From the NCBI GenBank assembly GCA_021399445.1, contig JAJTUQ010000001.1, positions 6,014,001-6,078,000 on the forward strand: a DNA stretch of 64,000 nucleotides, given 5' to 3'. The position numbers and the translations under genes are program-made. Under the pieces are notes generated by a model, which saw nothing but the letters and a program-made list of their open reading frames with translations, was not told where the DNA came from and searched no databases. This stretch comes from Xylogone sp. PMI_703 (Eukaryota; Ascomycota; Leotiomycetes). This document shows positions 11,296 to 22,649 of the stretch, one piece after another (within the stretch, counting starts at the first letter, position 1; each line of letters starts with the position of its first letter).

Positions 11296-13050
11296 CTAGC
11301 ATCTAATCTCCACACCCCCACGACTGACAGTTAGGTACTTCACTCCTTTGTATGGCTTGACACCTTCCCCAAGTCCACGGCTCTTCCTCGTATCAACAAC
11401 AAGGCTCTCTACTTTGATGCCACTGGCCAGCCATCCTTTGACAGAAAAGCTTACGGTTGCGGAGCTGGGCATAAGAATTTTATTTTGAGCTATCCTCCTT
11501 GCCTCTCTTCCTTCTTCATTCGGAATATCTGCTGGCTTGCTCTCGGTTGTGCTCTGATAAGCGTCTTCGTCGTAATCGTACTTATTCCCTAGCTTAAATC
11601 CATTTGCCTCAAAACCTTCGTCATCTGCTGACATTTGGCCTACTACTGTGCAGCGTAGAGTAGCACCACCTGCTACGGTGTCTTTCGCGGGGACGTGCCA
11701 TTCAAGATTCTTGTCTCTCGGATTATATGTTGCATCACCTCGACTTGCTCTGATTTCTGATATATTTCGCACATCTCTCGGCAATTTAATATTCACAGAC
11801 AAGTCTTCTAGCGTTGGGGCAGAAGAACTCCCTGCATTGGAAGCTCCAATTCCAATTCCAGCTCCAAATCCAGCGCCACGACCTAAAGATCCACTGTGGT
11901 TACCACCTTTTGAAGGACCAGAGAGGGCTGAATTGCCTTGCCCGGAAACTTTGTTTATAAATAACCTGACTTCAAAATCTGCTCCAATTGGCCCAAGACT
12001 TGTTTTCATCTCAATATGAATCGGGAGTTTCAGATTAGATGAGCTAATACTCCCAGATTTACCATTTTGGAATGGTAATAGGTCAACTCCATAGCCTGCT
12101 AAAATGAAACGGCCGTCTGGGGGGACGAAGCTTAATTCCCCCGGCTTTTCCCTCCACCTGGCCAATCTAACGCAAGGGTGAAAGACGGGTAACTCCATAA
12201 CACTACCAAAATTGTGTTTGCCAGATGGAGCTGAGAGATTCAGAAGAAGATCGGGCACCCCAGATATCTTAGATGTAAATGCAATCGTACCGTTGGCAAA
12301 GGCCGCAAGAGGTCTTCCAGAAGGAGCCATAGTCACAGAAAGTGTTTCAACCATATCAACATAGAGCTCATTAGAAGTGTGTCGAACATTAGCTCTTCGC
12401 CATGGTAATGCTGGTGTGTTTACTGCCAAAGCCCCGCTTGACGATATGCCAGTATTAGTGCCGGAAGTCGTAGAAGGAAATCCAGATTTTCTGTACAAAT
12501 TTTAGCCACTGCCATATATCCTCTCTGGTAACCTACCCTGGTATGTTGATTCCACCTAGCAACTTCCCTATCCACCCTTCAACCTCTACTAAGTCTCTGA
12601 GGGCGTTTGGCTCTGTGGTATTAATCGCACCAGCATCACACATCTCATTCAGCAACTGAGCCACTACATCGTAATTGCTTTCAATTTTATGCGCCAATAG
12701 TGGCGCTCCAATGAATTCTTCTAGAATATCTACAATTCTGTGTAGAAATTCAAGTGCAAGGAGAGGTTCTAGCTCGGCGGAAGAGGTAAGAAGGAACAAG
12801 AGATTTGCATGGATAATACTGAATATGAGCGTAGGTGGGGATGTATTTGGCAGGTATATTAGACTTGGCCTCGGTGAAGGATGTGCAAGATATAAAGGGA
12901 GAAGTTGCTGGGCAGTGAGTGGCCTTGCTGTATACGTTTGGGCAAGTATGGGGCGGCTTGATGGTTCGTCAGCAAAAATCGGGTTCAACTGGGGACCTTG
13001 TGTTACTTGTGTTCATCGAAGATGTATATTGCCTCAATATCACCACTCAT
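11296..13050 (-). CDS. APM3: AP-3 adaptor complex medium (mu) subunit
   Basis: Apm3 is the mu subunit of the AP-3 adaptor, which sorts cargo from the Golgi/endosome directly to the vacuole. The exons are 13007-13050, 12537-12956 and 11296-12490; the introns are 50 nt (AAG acceptor) and 46 nt, and the product is 552 residues. The first junction restores IYIFDEHNRPILAQTYTARP, the longin-like start of mu3. The longin-like N-terminal domain spans residues 1-150 (NYDVVAQLLNEMCDAGAI). The mu-homology domain follows (WRRANVRHTSNELYVDMVET, then PLAAFANGTIAFTSKISGVP) and ends with KPYKGVKYLTVSRGGVEIRC. A Gly/Ser-rich insert lies at about residues 355-385. It is head-to-head with the DMAC1-like gene over 243 bp. 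Confidence 0.93.
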
Positions 13051-13293
13051 GGCTAACTTGAAAGTATTTGCTGAGCTGTGATGTTGTAGCGGGTGAGGTC
13101 ACAGGTTGGAGGAGCACTTAGGTTTAGTGGGGGATCAGCTCCCAGATCTCAGGCCAAAATCTACAGGCGCTTACTGTATTACAAGCATCGGCCACCCGAG
13201 CATTGCTCTTTCTTTTCAACCTACACTTGCCTTTGTAATCCAAGAAGGGGAGGCGTGCATTTCGCTCATCGCATTGCAGTATCTAACTGAGCC

Positions 13294-13632
13294 ATGTCAA
13301 AAGCACCTTCCGTCAGAGAACTAGAACGCCCTGAGCGATTGCAAGATGTTCTCAAGCAAGATAGGACCGAGGATTGTCTACCTTGTAGAGTCATGGGTTA
13401 AACAACAATCTCTTTATAACCGCGTTTTTAATTCTAACTTTAAAACATAGGTGCATCTGCTTTTATTGGGCTTGGCGCATACAGTTACTTCTCTGGACAT
13501 TCTCAATTGAAGGCACAAGAGACACAAATATTGAAAAGCAAAAGCTTGTTTGGGATGAGATCTCGACAAGCTGGTATCACTTCAATTGCTCTAACACTAG
13601 TCGGAATGGGAGTATGGAGGCTCGTTAACTAA
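13294..13632 (+). CDS. Small DMAC1/TMEM261-like (DUF4536) membrane protein
   Basis: This is a 94-residue protein from two exons, 13294-13396 and 13451-13632. The 54-nt intron uses a GTTAAA donor, and the junction gives CLPCRVMGASAFIGLGAYSY. The C-x2-C motif followed at once by a hydrophobic helix is the hallmark of DUF4536 proteins. In animals DMAC1 of this type takes part in assembling the distal arm of respiratory complex I. A second hydrophobic helix ends the protein (ITSIALTLVGMGVWRLVN). The N-terminus is charged and lacks a classical presequence. Mitochondrial inner-membrane location and a role in complex I assembly are inferred from the family, not shown here. Confidence 0.75.
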
Positions 13633-13741
13633 ACGAAATACCGACATTTATACCTAAATTCCTTGATGGACCATTGTAGACTCTACTTGGTCCACTAACA
13701 AAACAAAGGTCTATACAGAATGGTATCTGTCATATAGGTCG

Positions 13742-14899
13742 TCAAACGGTCGTCTCATCATTCCCAGACACGTGTCTAGGATCATTTTCAGCCCCGCTCA
13801 ATTGCAACCCCGTTAAGATTTCACCTCCGGGCGTTATATCAGCGCTACTCGAAACATTTTCGTGATCTATCCGTTGTTTAGGAACGAAGAATTGCTCGCC
13901 TTCTCTTCTCAACTCTCTTTTAACATAGACCGTTGTTGCGATTGCCCAAACAGCAGCCCATACCCAGGGAAGGCCCCATCCTATGCCGAAGCCTCTGTCT
14001 AAATCCAAGGTCATGATTAGTGCGGTTGAAATGGTCGCTACTGTCAAAAGACCGATTCCCCAGAACCAAGTCAACACCAATACCATGTGTCTAAATACAT
14101 GGCTGGCTTCATATCTTTTCTGGACATTTTCACGATACAGCAAACCTCCTCGACCTTCAATACTTCCTGCATCTTCAATGAACGCAACCAGCGCTGGACG
14201 CCATGTTGTTCCTTTGGGAGTTGAAGACATATTGAAAGGAAGCTTTTTCCCGAGCTGAGTGAGAATGGCAGAACCGCAAAATAAGAAGCCCAGGTAGAAG
14301 CAGATGGTAGGGGAGGGCATTGCACAGAGGCGTGCAATTGGCTTAGTAGGAGCAGTCCCAACAATAAGCTCGATTTCCACCAGTGATATAATAATCAGGA
14401 CGTTGACATGCAAAAACTCCAACTAGCTGTGTGTCAGTACTCTAATTTCTCTGGCTTTGTTGGCAATAAATCTTACGAGTCCCCAACGTTTCCATCCTAG
14501 GGGCCTGCAACTCGCCGAGGTCTTTGTTCGGAATAGTTTCCAAGATCGCCATGCATAATGAGTAAAACTAATCATCCCATAGACAGCAGTGATGACAGCA
14601 AAAACTAAAGAATAAGGTCTAGTCAGCTACATATAATCATGTTTGCAGACTTTGAAAGACCAACTATCTTGTAGTTTCAAATTTGTACCGAACTTGAGAG
14701 CATAGTAGTATGTAATTGGCAGAAAACATAGGTCTAATGCTACAAGTACCAGACCAGTGAAAAGGAGAATCTTCCGTCTGCGGTGCGGTGTATGAAGGGG
14801 AGCAAGTCGGGCTGCCAATCTCATCCGCTGGGACCGTTCTGCCCGATTAGTGTTGGGGGGTATAGCCTCCAACTGCTGTTCCACGTTCAAGGTAGACAT
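13742..14899 (-). CDS. Unrecognised six-transmembrane fungal protein
   Basis: The exons are 14665-14899, 14477-14604 and 13742-14422, giving 347 residues. The first intron (60 nt) uses a weak GTTGGT donor; it is the only choice that keeps phase. I count six hydrophobic helices: LLFTGLVLVALDLCFLPITY, FAVITAVYGMISFTHYAW, VNVLIIISLVEIELIVG, ICFYLGFLFCGSAIL, LVLTWFWGIGLLTVATISTA and WGLPWVWAAVWAIATTVYV. The N-terminus is basic (RRRK before helix 1) and the C-terminal about 50 residues are polar, so both ends may be cytosolic. I do not recognise a transporter or enzyme motif. It resembles uncharacterised multi-pass proteins widespread in Pezizomycotina. It is head-to-head with RRP4. Confidence 0.75.
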
Positions 14900-15265
14900 T
14901 GTAACGACATTTTCCTCATGTATATAGGAGGTGGAAAGTACCACAATAAAAATAACTCAAACATTGCAAGTTGAGCGGCAGACTGTGGCATGTTTATGTT
15001 ATTGCTTGCATACAGGGTCCGGAGGATTGGGGAAAAGCATGTCTGATGTCATGCTCAGTGATGCATTCCGATTACTTATGATTTGCTGACGCAGTTTGGC
15101 GTCGGACGGCTCGGCGTTGATTAACGCTACCAGGAGAATTTTATGCAGCCTTGTCGGGAAATGTAAAGCGCGTAAGGCCGATGGCTTTTTTTGGCCAGCC
15201 TCACACTAATTTGTACACTCACGACGAATGTGCAAAGTTGCACATATTAGTGATCATTCGGCACA
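14900..15265. promoter_or_regulatory. Divergent intergenic region, six-TM gene/RRP4
   Basis: This 366-bp spacer lies between opposed start codons. No gene, RNA or repeat is visible; it should contain both promoters. Confidence 0.4.
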
Positions 15266-16348
15266 ATGGCAATTACTATTCTTGCTCCTAGTCCCACAGT
15301 GTCGGATACGCAGGATGATTCTGAAAGCTCAGATTCAGATGGAGGTGTTGACCTTGAAGGAGATATTGACATGAGGCCGACGAAGAGAGCACGCCATGAT
15401 CCCATAGATGACATTGTCACGCCTGGTGAAATTGTGACTGATGACCCTCAATGGATGAGGTATGGACGACCCAATACCTATGCTTGCAAGTAATGGTAGT
15501 TGCAGGACTGACCCCACTATAGAGGACATGGTACCTTCATTGAACCTTCAAGTACTGAAATCAAAGCTACAGTAGCAGGCGTCGTTCAGAAGACAAATAA
15601 GCTCCTTTCAGTACGACCCCTTCGTGCAAGATATAACCCTGAAATTGGAGATCTAGTTGTTGGACGCATAGTAGAGGTTCAAAGCAAGCGGTGGCGGGTT
15701 GATGTTGGAGCTGCTGTATTAGCAGCTCTGCCGCTTTCAGCTATCAATCTTCCTGGAGGTATTCTTCGTAAGAGAACAGAGACGGATGAGCTCCAAATCA
15801 GAACTTTTTTCTCAGAGGGGGATCTACTGGTAGCCGAAGTCCAAGCTTTATTCCAAGATGGTAGTGCGGGTCTGCATACGAGAAGTTTAAAGTATGGAAA
15901 ATTGAGGAATGGGATGTTCATGAGCGTTAGTGGAACAGGAGGTGGGGGTGGTGTAGTTCGGGCTAAGAGACAGACATGGACTATCGATACAGCTCATGAC
16001 GGCGGGAATGTGAATATAGTCCTAGGTGTTAATGGATACATCTGGATTAGCAAGCACATTGAAGTAGCCGAGTCAGATACCTCAATTACGAGGATAGAAG
16101 AGAGCACAAGTAGCACGGTCTACTCCAGCCAAAATGACGATATACCGCCCGAGACACGAAGAGAGATAGCCAGGATCAGAGCAGTTATTGTTCTACTCGT
16201 TCAAGAGGGAATCCGCGTTGATGAGCAGATGGTCACAGAAGGCTATTGGGCGGCGGTCGAGGCTGAGACAAATTATCCAGAGGAAAACCACGGATATCTT
16301 GGAGGTCAAATGGGTAGAGAAGTGGTGAGGGTGCTAAAAGGCGTTTGA
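15266..16348 (+). CDS. RRP4: Exosome subunit Rrp4
   Basis: Rrp4 is a cap subunit of the RNA exosome, which processes and degrades RNA in nucleus and cytoplasm. The exons are 15266-15459 and 15523-16348 (63-nt intron), giving 339 residues. Residues 1-60 are acidic and unstructured. The conserved N-terminal hairpin follows, completed by the splice ([14 protein letters not shown]). The S1 domain spans about residues 85-165 ([20 protein letters not shown]). A KH-type region then contains [13 protein letters not shown]. The internal stretch [19 protein letters not shown] holds a Gly run longer than usual. The C-terminus ends in [11 protein letters not shown]. Confidence 0.95.
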
Positions 16349-17402
16349 GCGGGGCGATCACCAAGTCACATACTTCGAAACACGGCCTGTAAGCCAGCGT
16401 TCAAGCCGCAAATTCCCAAGATTATGTATTTTCACTACAAGATAATGGGAATCGACTTACTACAAGTCTCAAATTGGCAGGGTACACATGTACAACCTTA
16501 TCAGAAGACCTGTGGAACAATTACTCCGGATTGTTGATATCACTGGTATGAAATTCCAGGATGCAGCCTTAGATATGAAGAAGAATAAGCTATAGAAAGT
16601 AGCTAAGTTAGCCATACTGAGGATCAATTAGTAAACGTTAAATCGAGCCTTTCTAGTGAGACAACGCGCATCATCCCCGATCTCCAGCTGTATAAATGAA
16701 ATATGGAAATGAATATCTTGGCCCCGCATTTCTGCGGAGATTCTTATACACTCATCTGTACATTTTAGAACATTTCTGATACCACGTCCAGGATACTACG
16801 GTAAACTGCCCTTTATGGACATATCAAGGCTGTCTACATTCGTAGGTGGGATTAAGTTCTGATTGTATCGGCCCCCTCCAAAGAGATATTACGTACCACA
16901 ATATGACGTTGCTTGTCAGGGATAGTTGTCACGTCGAGGCAGTAATTCGTCTATTAATAAAGTAGGGCACCAAGAAGTTCACTCTATGCAAGCTATAAAT
17001 TTGTCTCATCATCTCTCAGTGTATGCATCATTGTTTAGGAATCAAGGACGCATACACACCACACACTCTCCATAATCTGATATCCTCAGCTATGATGAGC
17101 ATTGCGTCGCCTTTGTGCTAACTACCCATCTATAATCCTGCGGCTTGTTGACAATATACTAATGGTAAGGCCTGAAATGTTTCTACCTTTAGGTTGATCC
17201 GGAGATGGGGAAAGCTGAATGGCAGATATATGACGTATCTCACTGATTAGAAGAGAACTCCAATATTTGTACCGCCCCTGACTAAATTAGGTCAATTAAA
17301 GATAGCTTTCCCGCATGGTGGACTCCTGGCTCCTTAGATACCATTTCAGGGGTCATAAAGATCGCTAATCAAACAGTTATACGACATCAACTACAAATTC
17401 CA
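16349..17402. other. 1.05-kb convergent intergenic region
   Basis: The region lies between the 3' ends of RRP4 and the aldehyde dehydrogenase gene. I see no open reading frame of note, no RNA gene and no repeat. It should contain both 3' UTRs. Confidence 0.5.
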
Positions 17403-19075
17403 TCACTTTAAGTACGAAGGCAAACGACCCTGGCGTTCGGCATATTTCCTGCCTCCACCAGCAATTAAGGCAAGAATAATCCACCTGGCAACTGCATCTT
17501 TAATACTCTTTCCGCCTAAGCTAAAAATGAATCCTGCCCAGTAGCCCAGCCCCTTGACCTTATTTCCCTCTCTATCAAAATCGGGCTTCAGTTCCGATGT
17601 TCTCTTATACTGTGAGAGCTTCCCCGTATAGGGTGGATATCTGATTTCAAGGAGTTTTTCTATCCAACCTGGAGTAGTAGTTATAGAACGTCGATGAGTG
17701 AAAGCATCAAATGAAGCCTTGCCGCGGTAACTGCCTTGTCCAGAGCCACCTACACCACCGAAAGGAAATGTACCAATGGAACCGTGGAAGAAGCCATCAT
17801 TGACAGATGCACCCCCGGATGTTATCTCATTGAGTACTATAGATTTGCAGTGAGATCAGTATTACGGGTCTTACTATAGAAAGGGCAGTGTGCCTTACAT
17901 CTGTTCGTCTCCTCTTTTGTACCGAAAGGATACATGCCAAGTGGTGTACGATCCACTTCGTTTGCAATACGAATAGCTTCATCAATGTTATTGACTGGTA
18001 GGATTGGCATCAAAGGACCAAAAGATTCCTCTTTGATAAGGGAATCATTCACATCATCTACTATCACCACCGTTGGAGCAATGAAGTTTTCGGATTCATC
18101 CATCTCCCCACCAATAATAATCTTCCCGTTAGTCTCGTCAAGCATCTTTTTGATTCGCAAGAAGTGCCTATGATTAACTATACGAGAATAATCCGGGCTT
18201 GCTTTAGCCCCGTTCGGGAAAAATACATCCATAGCTACCTTCAATTGTTCAAGGAAAGCCGGGAGAATTTCTTTGTCCACCATGGTGTAGTTTTGACTGA
18301 TGCAGACCTGGCCGGCATTATGGAATTTGGCCCACAATAATCGACGAGCGGCCAGGTAAGGGTTGGCGTTCTTGGTAACAATAGCTGGATTGAGGCCACC
18401 AAGTTCGAGAAGAACGGGAGTTAGTGTTTCCGCAGCCTTCTTCGCAATAATCTTGCCCACGGAAGCATTCCCGGTGTAACAGATTTTGTCCCACTTCTCA
18501 TTGAGCAGGGCTGTGGTCTCAGGAATGGCCCCATTCACGACTTTATATGCCGTGGTATCAAGTGATTCTTCAACAATCTTCTTTATAACCATAGCGGTAG
18601 CTGGTGAGACTTCCGAAGGCTTCAGGACTGCAGTGCAACCGGCTGCAATGGCGCCCGTGAATGGAGATATTGATAGCTGGAGTGGAAAATTGTAGGCACC
18701 AATAACCAAGACTGTACCGAGAGGTTCCTTTCTGATCTTTGGACTGAGAACCGTGTTCATTAATGGAATATCTTCACCTGGCTCATCCTTCATGAACCTC
18801 CTCAGATTCTTTGTCATGAAAACGATATCATTCAGACACCAGATAATTTCAGAGAGGAAGGATTCATATTCCGATTTATTGAGATCTGACTTCAGCGCAT
18901 TTAGGAGTGAGTCCTGGTTATCTTTTATGCCCCAATAAAGCTTGCGAAGCTGATGCAACCTATACTCGATAGGCTTCGTCTTTTGAGAGCGGAAAGCAGC
19001 CTGGGCTTCCTGAACGATACCAGGGATGCTTTCTACCGTTGTCGCCTCGAAAGGCGCAATTTTGGACGTAGCCAT
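17403..19075 (-). CDS. HFD1: Membrane-anchored fatty aldehyde dehydrogenase (ALDH3/Hfd1-like)
   Basis: This NAD(P)-dependent aldehyde dehydrogenase oxidises aldehydes to acids. The exons are 17899-19075 and 17403-17836 (62-nt intron), giving 536 residues. The catalytic nucleophile is Cys258 in NAGQVCIS and the general base is Glu224 in LLELGGLNP. The cofactor region VIGAYNFPLQLSISP and the late SFGPLMPILP motif are present. The fold begins near residue 20 without a long N-terminal extension, as in ALDH3. The C-terminus carries a hydrophobic helix (VARWIILALIAGG) ending in a basic tail, like membrane-bound fatty aldehyde dehydrogenases. Likely substrates are long-chain aldehydes from sphingolipid breakdown (Hfd1 role). 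The Neurospora YLO-1 apocarotenal dehydrogenase is related, so a carotenoid substrate is possible; no carotenoid gene is nearby. Confidence 0.88.
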
Positions 19076-20061
19076 GTTGCAATATCTGTCTGATACTGCG
19101 CGTTAGCAATTGATGCTCCAGGGGCTGGCGCAAGAAGATGGTTTATCAAGAGTCGGCGTGGCTGTCAAATGCACGTAGCTGAGTACGTTTAGGAGAAGAG
19201 TAACTTACTGTACTTAAGCTCCTTTAATCGAACTTGTCCCTTTACAGCTCAGGATCGTCTTGTTTATAGTTTCATAGGAAGTGTTTGACTTCAGCTTCAA
19301 ATATGTGCCTCACATAAGCAAAGAGAGAAGGTGGAACGAGGGGAACGAGGGGACCCATGGGCTGAAGAGGATATATAGCTCTTTACGTAGTGCACCAAGA
19401 TTTCTGCTTGGCTGGAGCGGCGCAATTGGACCCCGTGCGTCCCCGCGTCCATATCGAGATACTCCACAAGTTCGCCGAGGTTCATGAATAATGAGCTGCA
19501 GTAAGCTTGCTCCTCACGGACTGGGCGGAGAGACTGCATCCGCGAGCCAATAACGAGCAGTTACCAAGGATGAAGAGTGGCGCCAGCTATAGCTGTATCT
19601 GGAAACAAAAGACCGGTACGCAGGTACACAAACAGCAAATATTGCGAACTTTCGTTTTCACAAGTTTCAGATCGTCGTTGATGCGGACTCTGCTCTCCAA
19701 AATAACCACGTCTCGCACGTCAAGCATTTACATTAGAGTTATATGCAAAAACAGAAAGTAGAGAGATAGAAACAACGTGAAGAATTTCCATCCCGCTTCT
19801 CACATGCCACGGCATTTAATCCGACGCGGTAGTTGTAGCCTTTTACCGTAGTTGCCAAGCTTTCCAGCTAGGTTCACATGCAGCATGCTGTACATACGGA
19901 GTACAGTACTTCACGCATGTACGGAGGGCCCCTGCACAAGGTCACGTTTCTCAACATATTTCTCGCGACTCCTGTGAAACGTCTACAGATATTTACAGGG
20001 TGATCTAGTTGGTATACACGCATTACTGCATAATCGTACATATCGGATTCCATATTTATTT
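19076..20061. other. Intergenic region between ALDH and RSM24
   Basis: This 986-bp stretch holds the upstream region of the aldehyde dehydrogenase gene and the 3' UTR of RSM24. Near 19334-19350 a GGAACGAGG-type unit is repeated in tandem. The short open stretches in it have no family features. Confidence 0.4.
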
Positions 20062-21176
20062 TTATCGTCTCACGGCAATTCTCCTTCCCTTTGTTGTTCT
20101 CCCCTTTCCGGCCACGGCCATTTCGGCTACAGGGAGTTTGATTTCGACAGGCTTCGCCATGGCGTCTTCGATCTGCTTAACTCCATCCACAACAGCGCCG
20201 CTGAGTAACCTCTCCTGATCTTTCTGCTTGGCTAATGTACGGGAAGCCTCAAGCTCGGCTCGTCGCTCTTCAGTTAACCTCCACTCCTTTGGGAATTTAG
20301 GCTTCTGCTTGAAGATATGATGGCGAGTATCTAGCGGTACATCTTCAAACGTATCTGTAGGATCCTTTAAAGCGTTAGTTGTCTCCTAAAGTTGTCTATG
20401 TAGGACATATTGATCATACCCTCGCCTCCTCAAGCAGTTGATCAACCATATCGCCCAGGTATCGTTTGTTTTGAGCTTGGGTCTCAAACATTTCACAACT
20501 CATCCGTATGATATCTGTCTCGGGATTATATCTCGGCCCAACCAACTTTTTTAGTTTATCCATTTGGATGCTAGTTAAATTGGGCATATCACCGGGACAG
20601 AACTCAACAACCACTTTCTTTTCCGCTGGGTGCTGTTCTCCCATGTATGTAGTGTATCTGAACCGTAAGGGCGTATCCATCGTAGGTGGTTCAAAAGGTT
20701 TAGCCAGCTCTAAATGCGATCAGTTGGTTTTCCTGACTTGTGGATTCTGAAATAGACGCACTGGCAAGTAATGGCATCTCCCATGCCGCCAATCTAGCAT
20801 ACTCTCTCATCTCTCTGTGATGCTCCAGCTCTTTGTGACCAATTGTAGATATATCATCCTCTTCTTCCTCTGGAAAATCATCTTCGAATGGCTCTGGCTC
20901 TCCCATGTTCATGAATGTTTGTTTAGGCTTCTTCCCTCGTGGATCTGATTCCTGGAGTCTAGGTAGCCTCCTAGCAATCTTCAACCCCAGTGCCTGTGCT
21001 CTGGCGACCAATTCTTGATTTCCATCAGCCTTCTCAGTCGTAGCATCTTTCCTTTGCACGGACGAAACCGAAAATCTGCGGGGTTGGCCAATTGATTGCG
21101 CCTGAGGATAGAATGTGCTGTATCTACATTGGCATCCTCTCACCATCCGAGAAAAGCCATGTCGAGCCGTCGCCAT
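20062..21176 (-). CDS. RSM24: Mitochondrial small-subunit ribosomal protein mS35 (Rsm24)
   Basis: This is a structural protein of the mitochondrial 37S ribosomal subunit. The exons are 20762-21176, 20420-20709 and 20062-20364; the introns are 52 and 55 nt (second acceptor AAG), and the product is 335 residues. The N-terminus MATARHGFSRMVRGCQCRYS is Arg-rich and acid-free, a good presequence. An upstream in-frame ATG at 21218 exists, but 21176 has the better context (CACCATGG) and begins the presequence. The conserved block is TPLRFRYTTYMGEQHPAEKK, then VVEFCPGDMPNLT, TDIIRMSCEMFETQAQNKRY and GDMVDQLLEEARDPTDTFED. The C-terminal helix (LTEERRAELEASRTLAKQKD) and basic end are also typical. It is head-to-head with ALG13 over 222 bp. 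Confidence 0.9.
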
Positions 21177-21398
21177 GGTGCGAGTTCTAACTGATGGAAC
21201 TGAAGTTGAGGCAGACAATTTGCTACATTTTCGAACTCGACGTGTTAAAGCCTGAGGCCTAAAATTTGGCCAGACTGGTCTGGATCGGAATAACGTTCTT
21301 GCGACTTTATATACTTCAGTTTCCGCACGTGGAAACTACCTAACGTGTTGCACTCAAGCCAGGCTTTGTGAGTGGATTATTTTCATCTAACTAAAGAA
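21177..21398. promoter_or_regulatory. Short divergent promoter RSM24/ALG13
   Basis: This 222-bp spacer between opposed starts must contain both promoters. It contains an upstream in-frame ATG for RSM24 at 21218. No clear core element is seen. Confidence 0.4.
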
Positions 21399-22093
21399 AT
21401 GAGCAGCGATGTAAAAGGTCTTGAACGAGAATGCTTCGTCACAGTCGGCGCCACAGCGGGATTCCCGCAACTTATCCAAGCTATACTTACTGAGGAGAGT
21501 CTCCAGGCCTTGAAAGAAGCTGGGTATACGCGGTTGACCTTGCAATGTGGCCCCTCTCTCTCCTACTTTCAGGAGACAAAGCCTACCGGAGACAAAACTT
21601 TTGGTCTGAATATCAATGCTTTTGACTTCAATAAAAAAGGGTTAGGCCAAGAAATGCGAAGTCTACAAGCTAAAGAAGGCAAGAACGCAGAAGGGCTTGT
21701 CATAAGCCATGCTGGCAAGATATACTCTATTTGGACTTTGCAGTCAATTGGAAGCTAATGTTCGTAGGTACCGGAACAATCCTTGACACTCTGAGACTTG
21801 GATTACCCCTCATTGTTGTACCAAACGCTTCTCTTTTGGACAATCACCAGGAAGAGCTAGCGGTAGAATTGGCACGTCAACGTTACTGTGTCAAGTCTGA
21901 TATTAGGTTTGTAAAGCTATGTATTATATACCTCCGTTAGCTAAGATCGAGGCGTAGCGGGCTTCCAAAGGCAATCCGCAAGATTGATTCCATCAGCAAG
22001 AAGAAATGGGCTGCTGCTGAGCATGCCAGTGTGAAAACAGTCATTGATGGTATGATAGGGTATGAAGAGGATGTATTTGGTCGACTCGATTGA
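21399..22093 (+). CDS. ALG13: Alg13, UDP-GlcNAc transferase catalytic subunit
   Basis: Alg13 pairs with membrane-bound Alg14 to add the second GlcNAc to the dolichol-linked oligosaccharide on the cytosolic face of the ER. Exon 1 is 21399-21714 and exon 2 is 21768-21906. Exon 3 starts at 21946 or 21952; both keep the frame (about 200 or 198 residues). The first intron (21715-21767) begins GCAAGA, so it is a GC-AG intron; removing it restores [20 protein letters not shown], the family signature. Other family features are [15 protein letters not shown] at the N-terminus, [19 protein letters not shown], and a short C-terminal helix after the last junction. The start is the ATG at 21399. ALG14 is not in the window. 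Confidence 0.88.
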
Positions 22094-22649
22094 TATTGGA
22101 CCTCTGAGAGTCAAAGATGCATGACGTTGCTGGAGATAAGAGAACTGGGTTTCCTTGTAACTACCTGGGATCACGAACTTCATGGGCCAATATCTGTGTC
22201 TCTTCTGGATATTTCATTCACTAACACATCTTCATGACCATTCATGCGGCGCCTGAATTAGAGCGGCATGCAGTCAATGGATGAGGGTATCTGTCGCCTG
22301 TCAGTCCTAGTTAGCTAGTGATCTAATAGCAACCTAAATAGTTAGTTTCATGTGAAAGGTAGAGGGGCATTGTATCGGCCGATTGACCTGTGATGTGATC
22401 GCACAGTCACTAAGATTACCCAATAATCAATAGACGAGTTGCCAATGAAGCTATGTTAGGATTAGCCAACCGCTTTTTACAAAAAAGGTCAGTAAGACAA
22501 TACAGTTTCTCGAGGTCCCGGAAGGCGATACTTTGCAGTTTAGGTTAGAACATCTTCGCCTAAGCAAGGTCCGGATACTGAATCTCAATTCGTCGAGTAC
22601 CAAGGACAGCCACTACACCATTTCTCAAGCATAGAGGAATTTTGAATTC
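22094..22649. other. Intergenic region between ALG13 and the HAD gene
   Basis: This 556-bp tandem spacer (3' UTR of ALG13, promoter of the HAD gene) has no gene, RNA or repeat that I can see. Confidence 0.4.

Noticed and set aside
12957..13006. An APM3 start at 12988 inside the first intron
   Set aside because: Splicing 12957-13006 restores the family N-terminus IYIFDEHNRPIL; the internal ATG gives unrelated residues.
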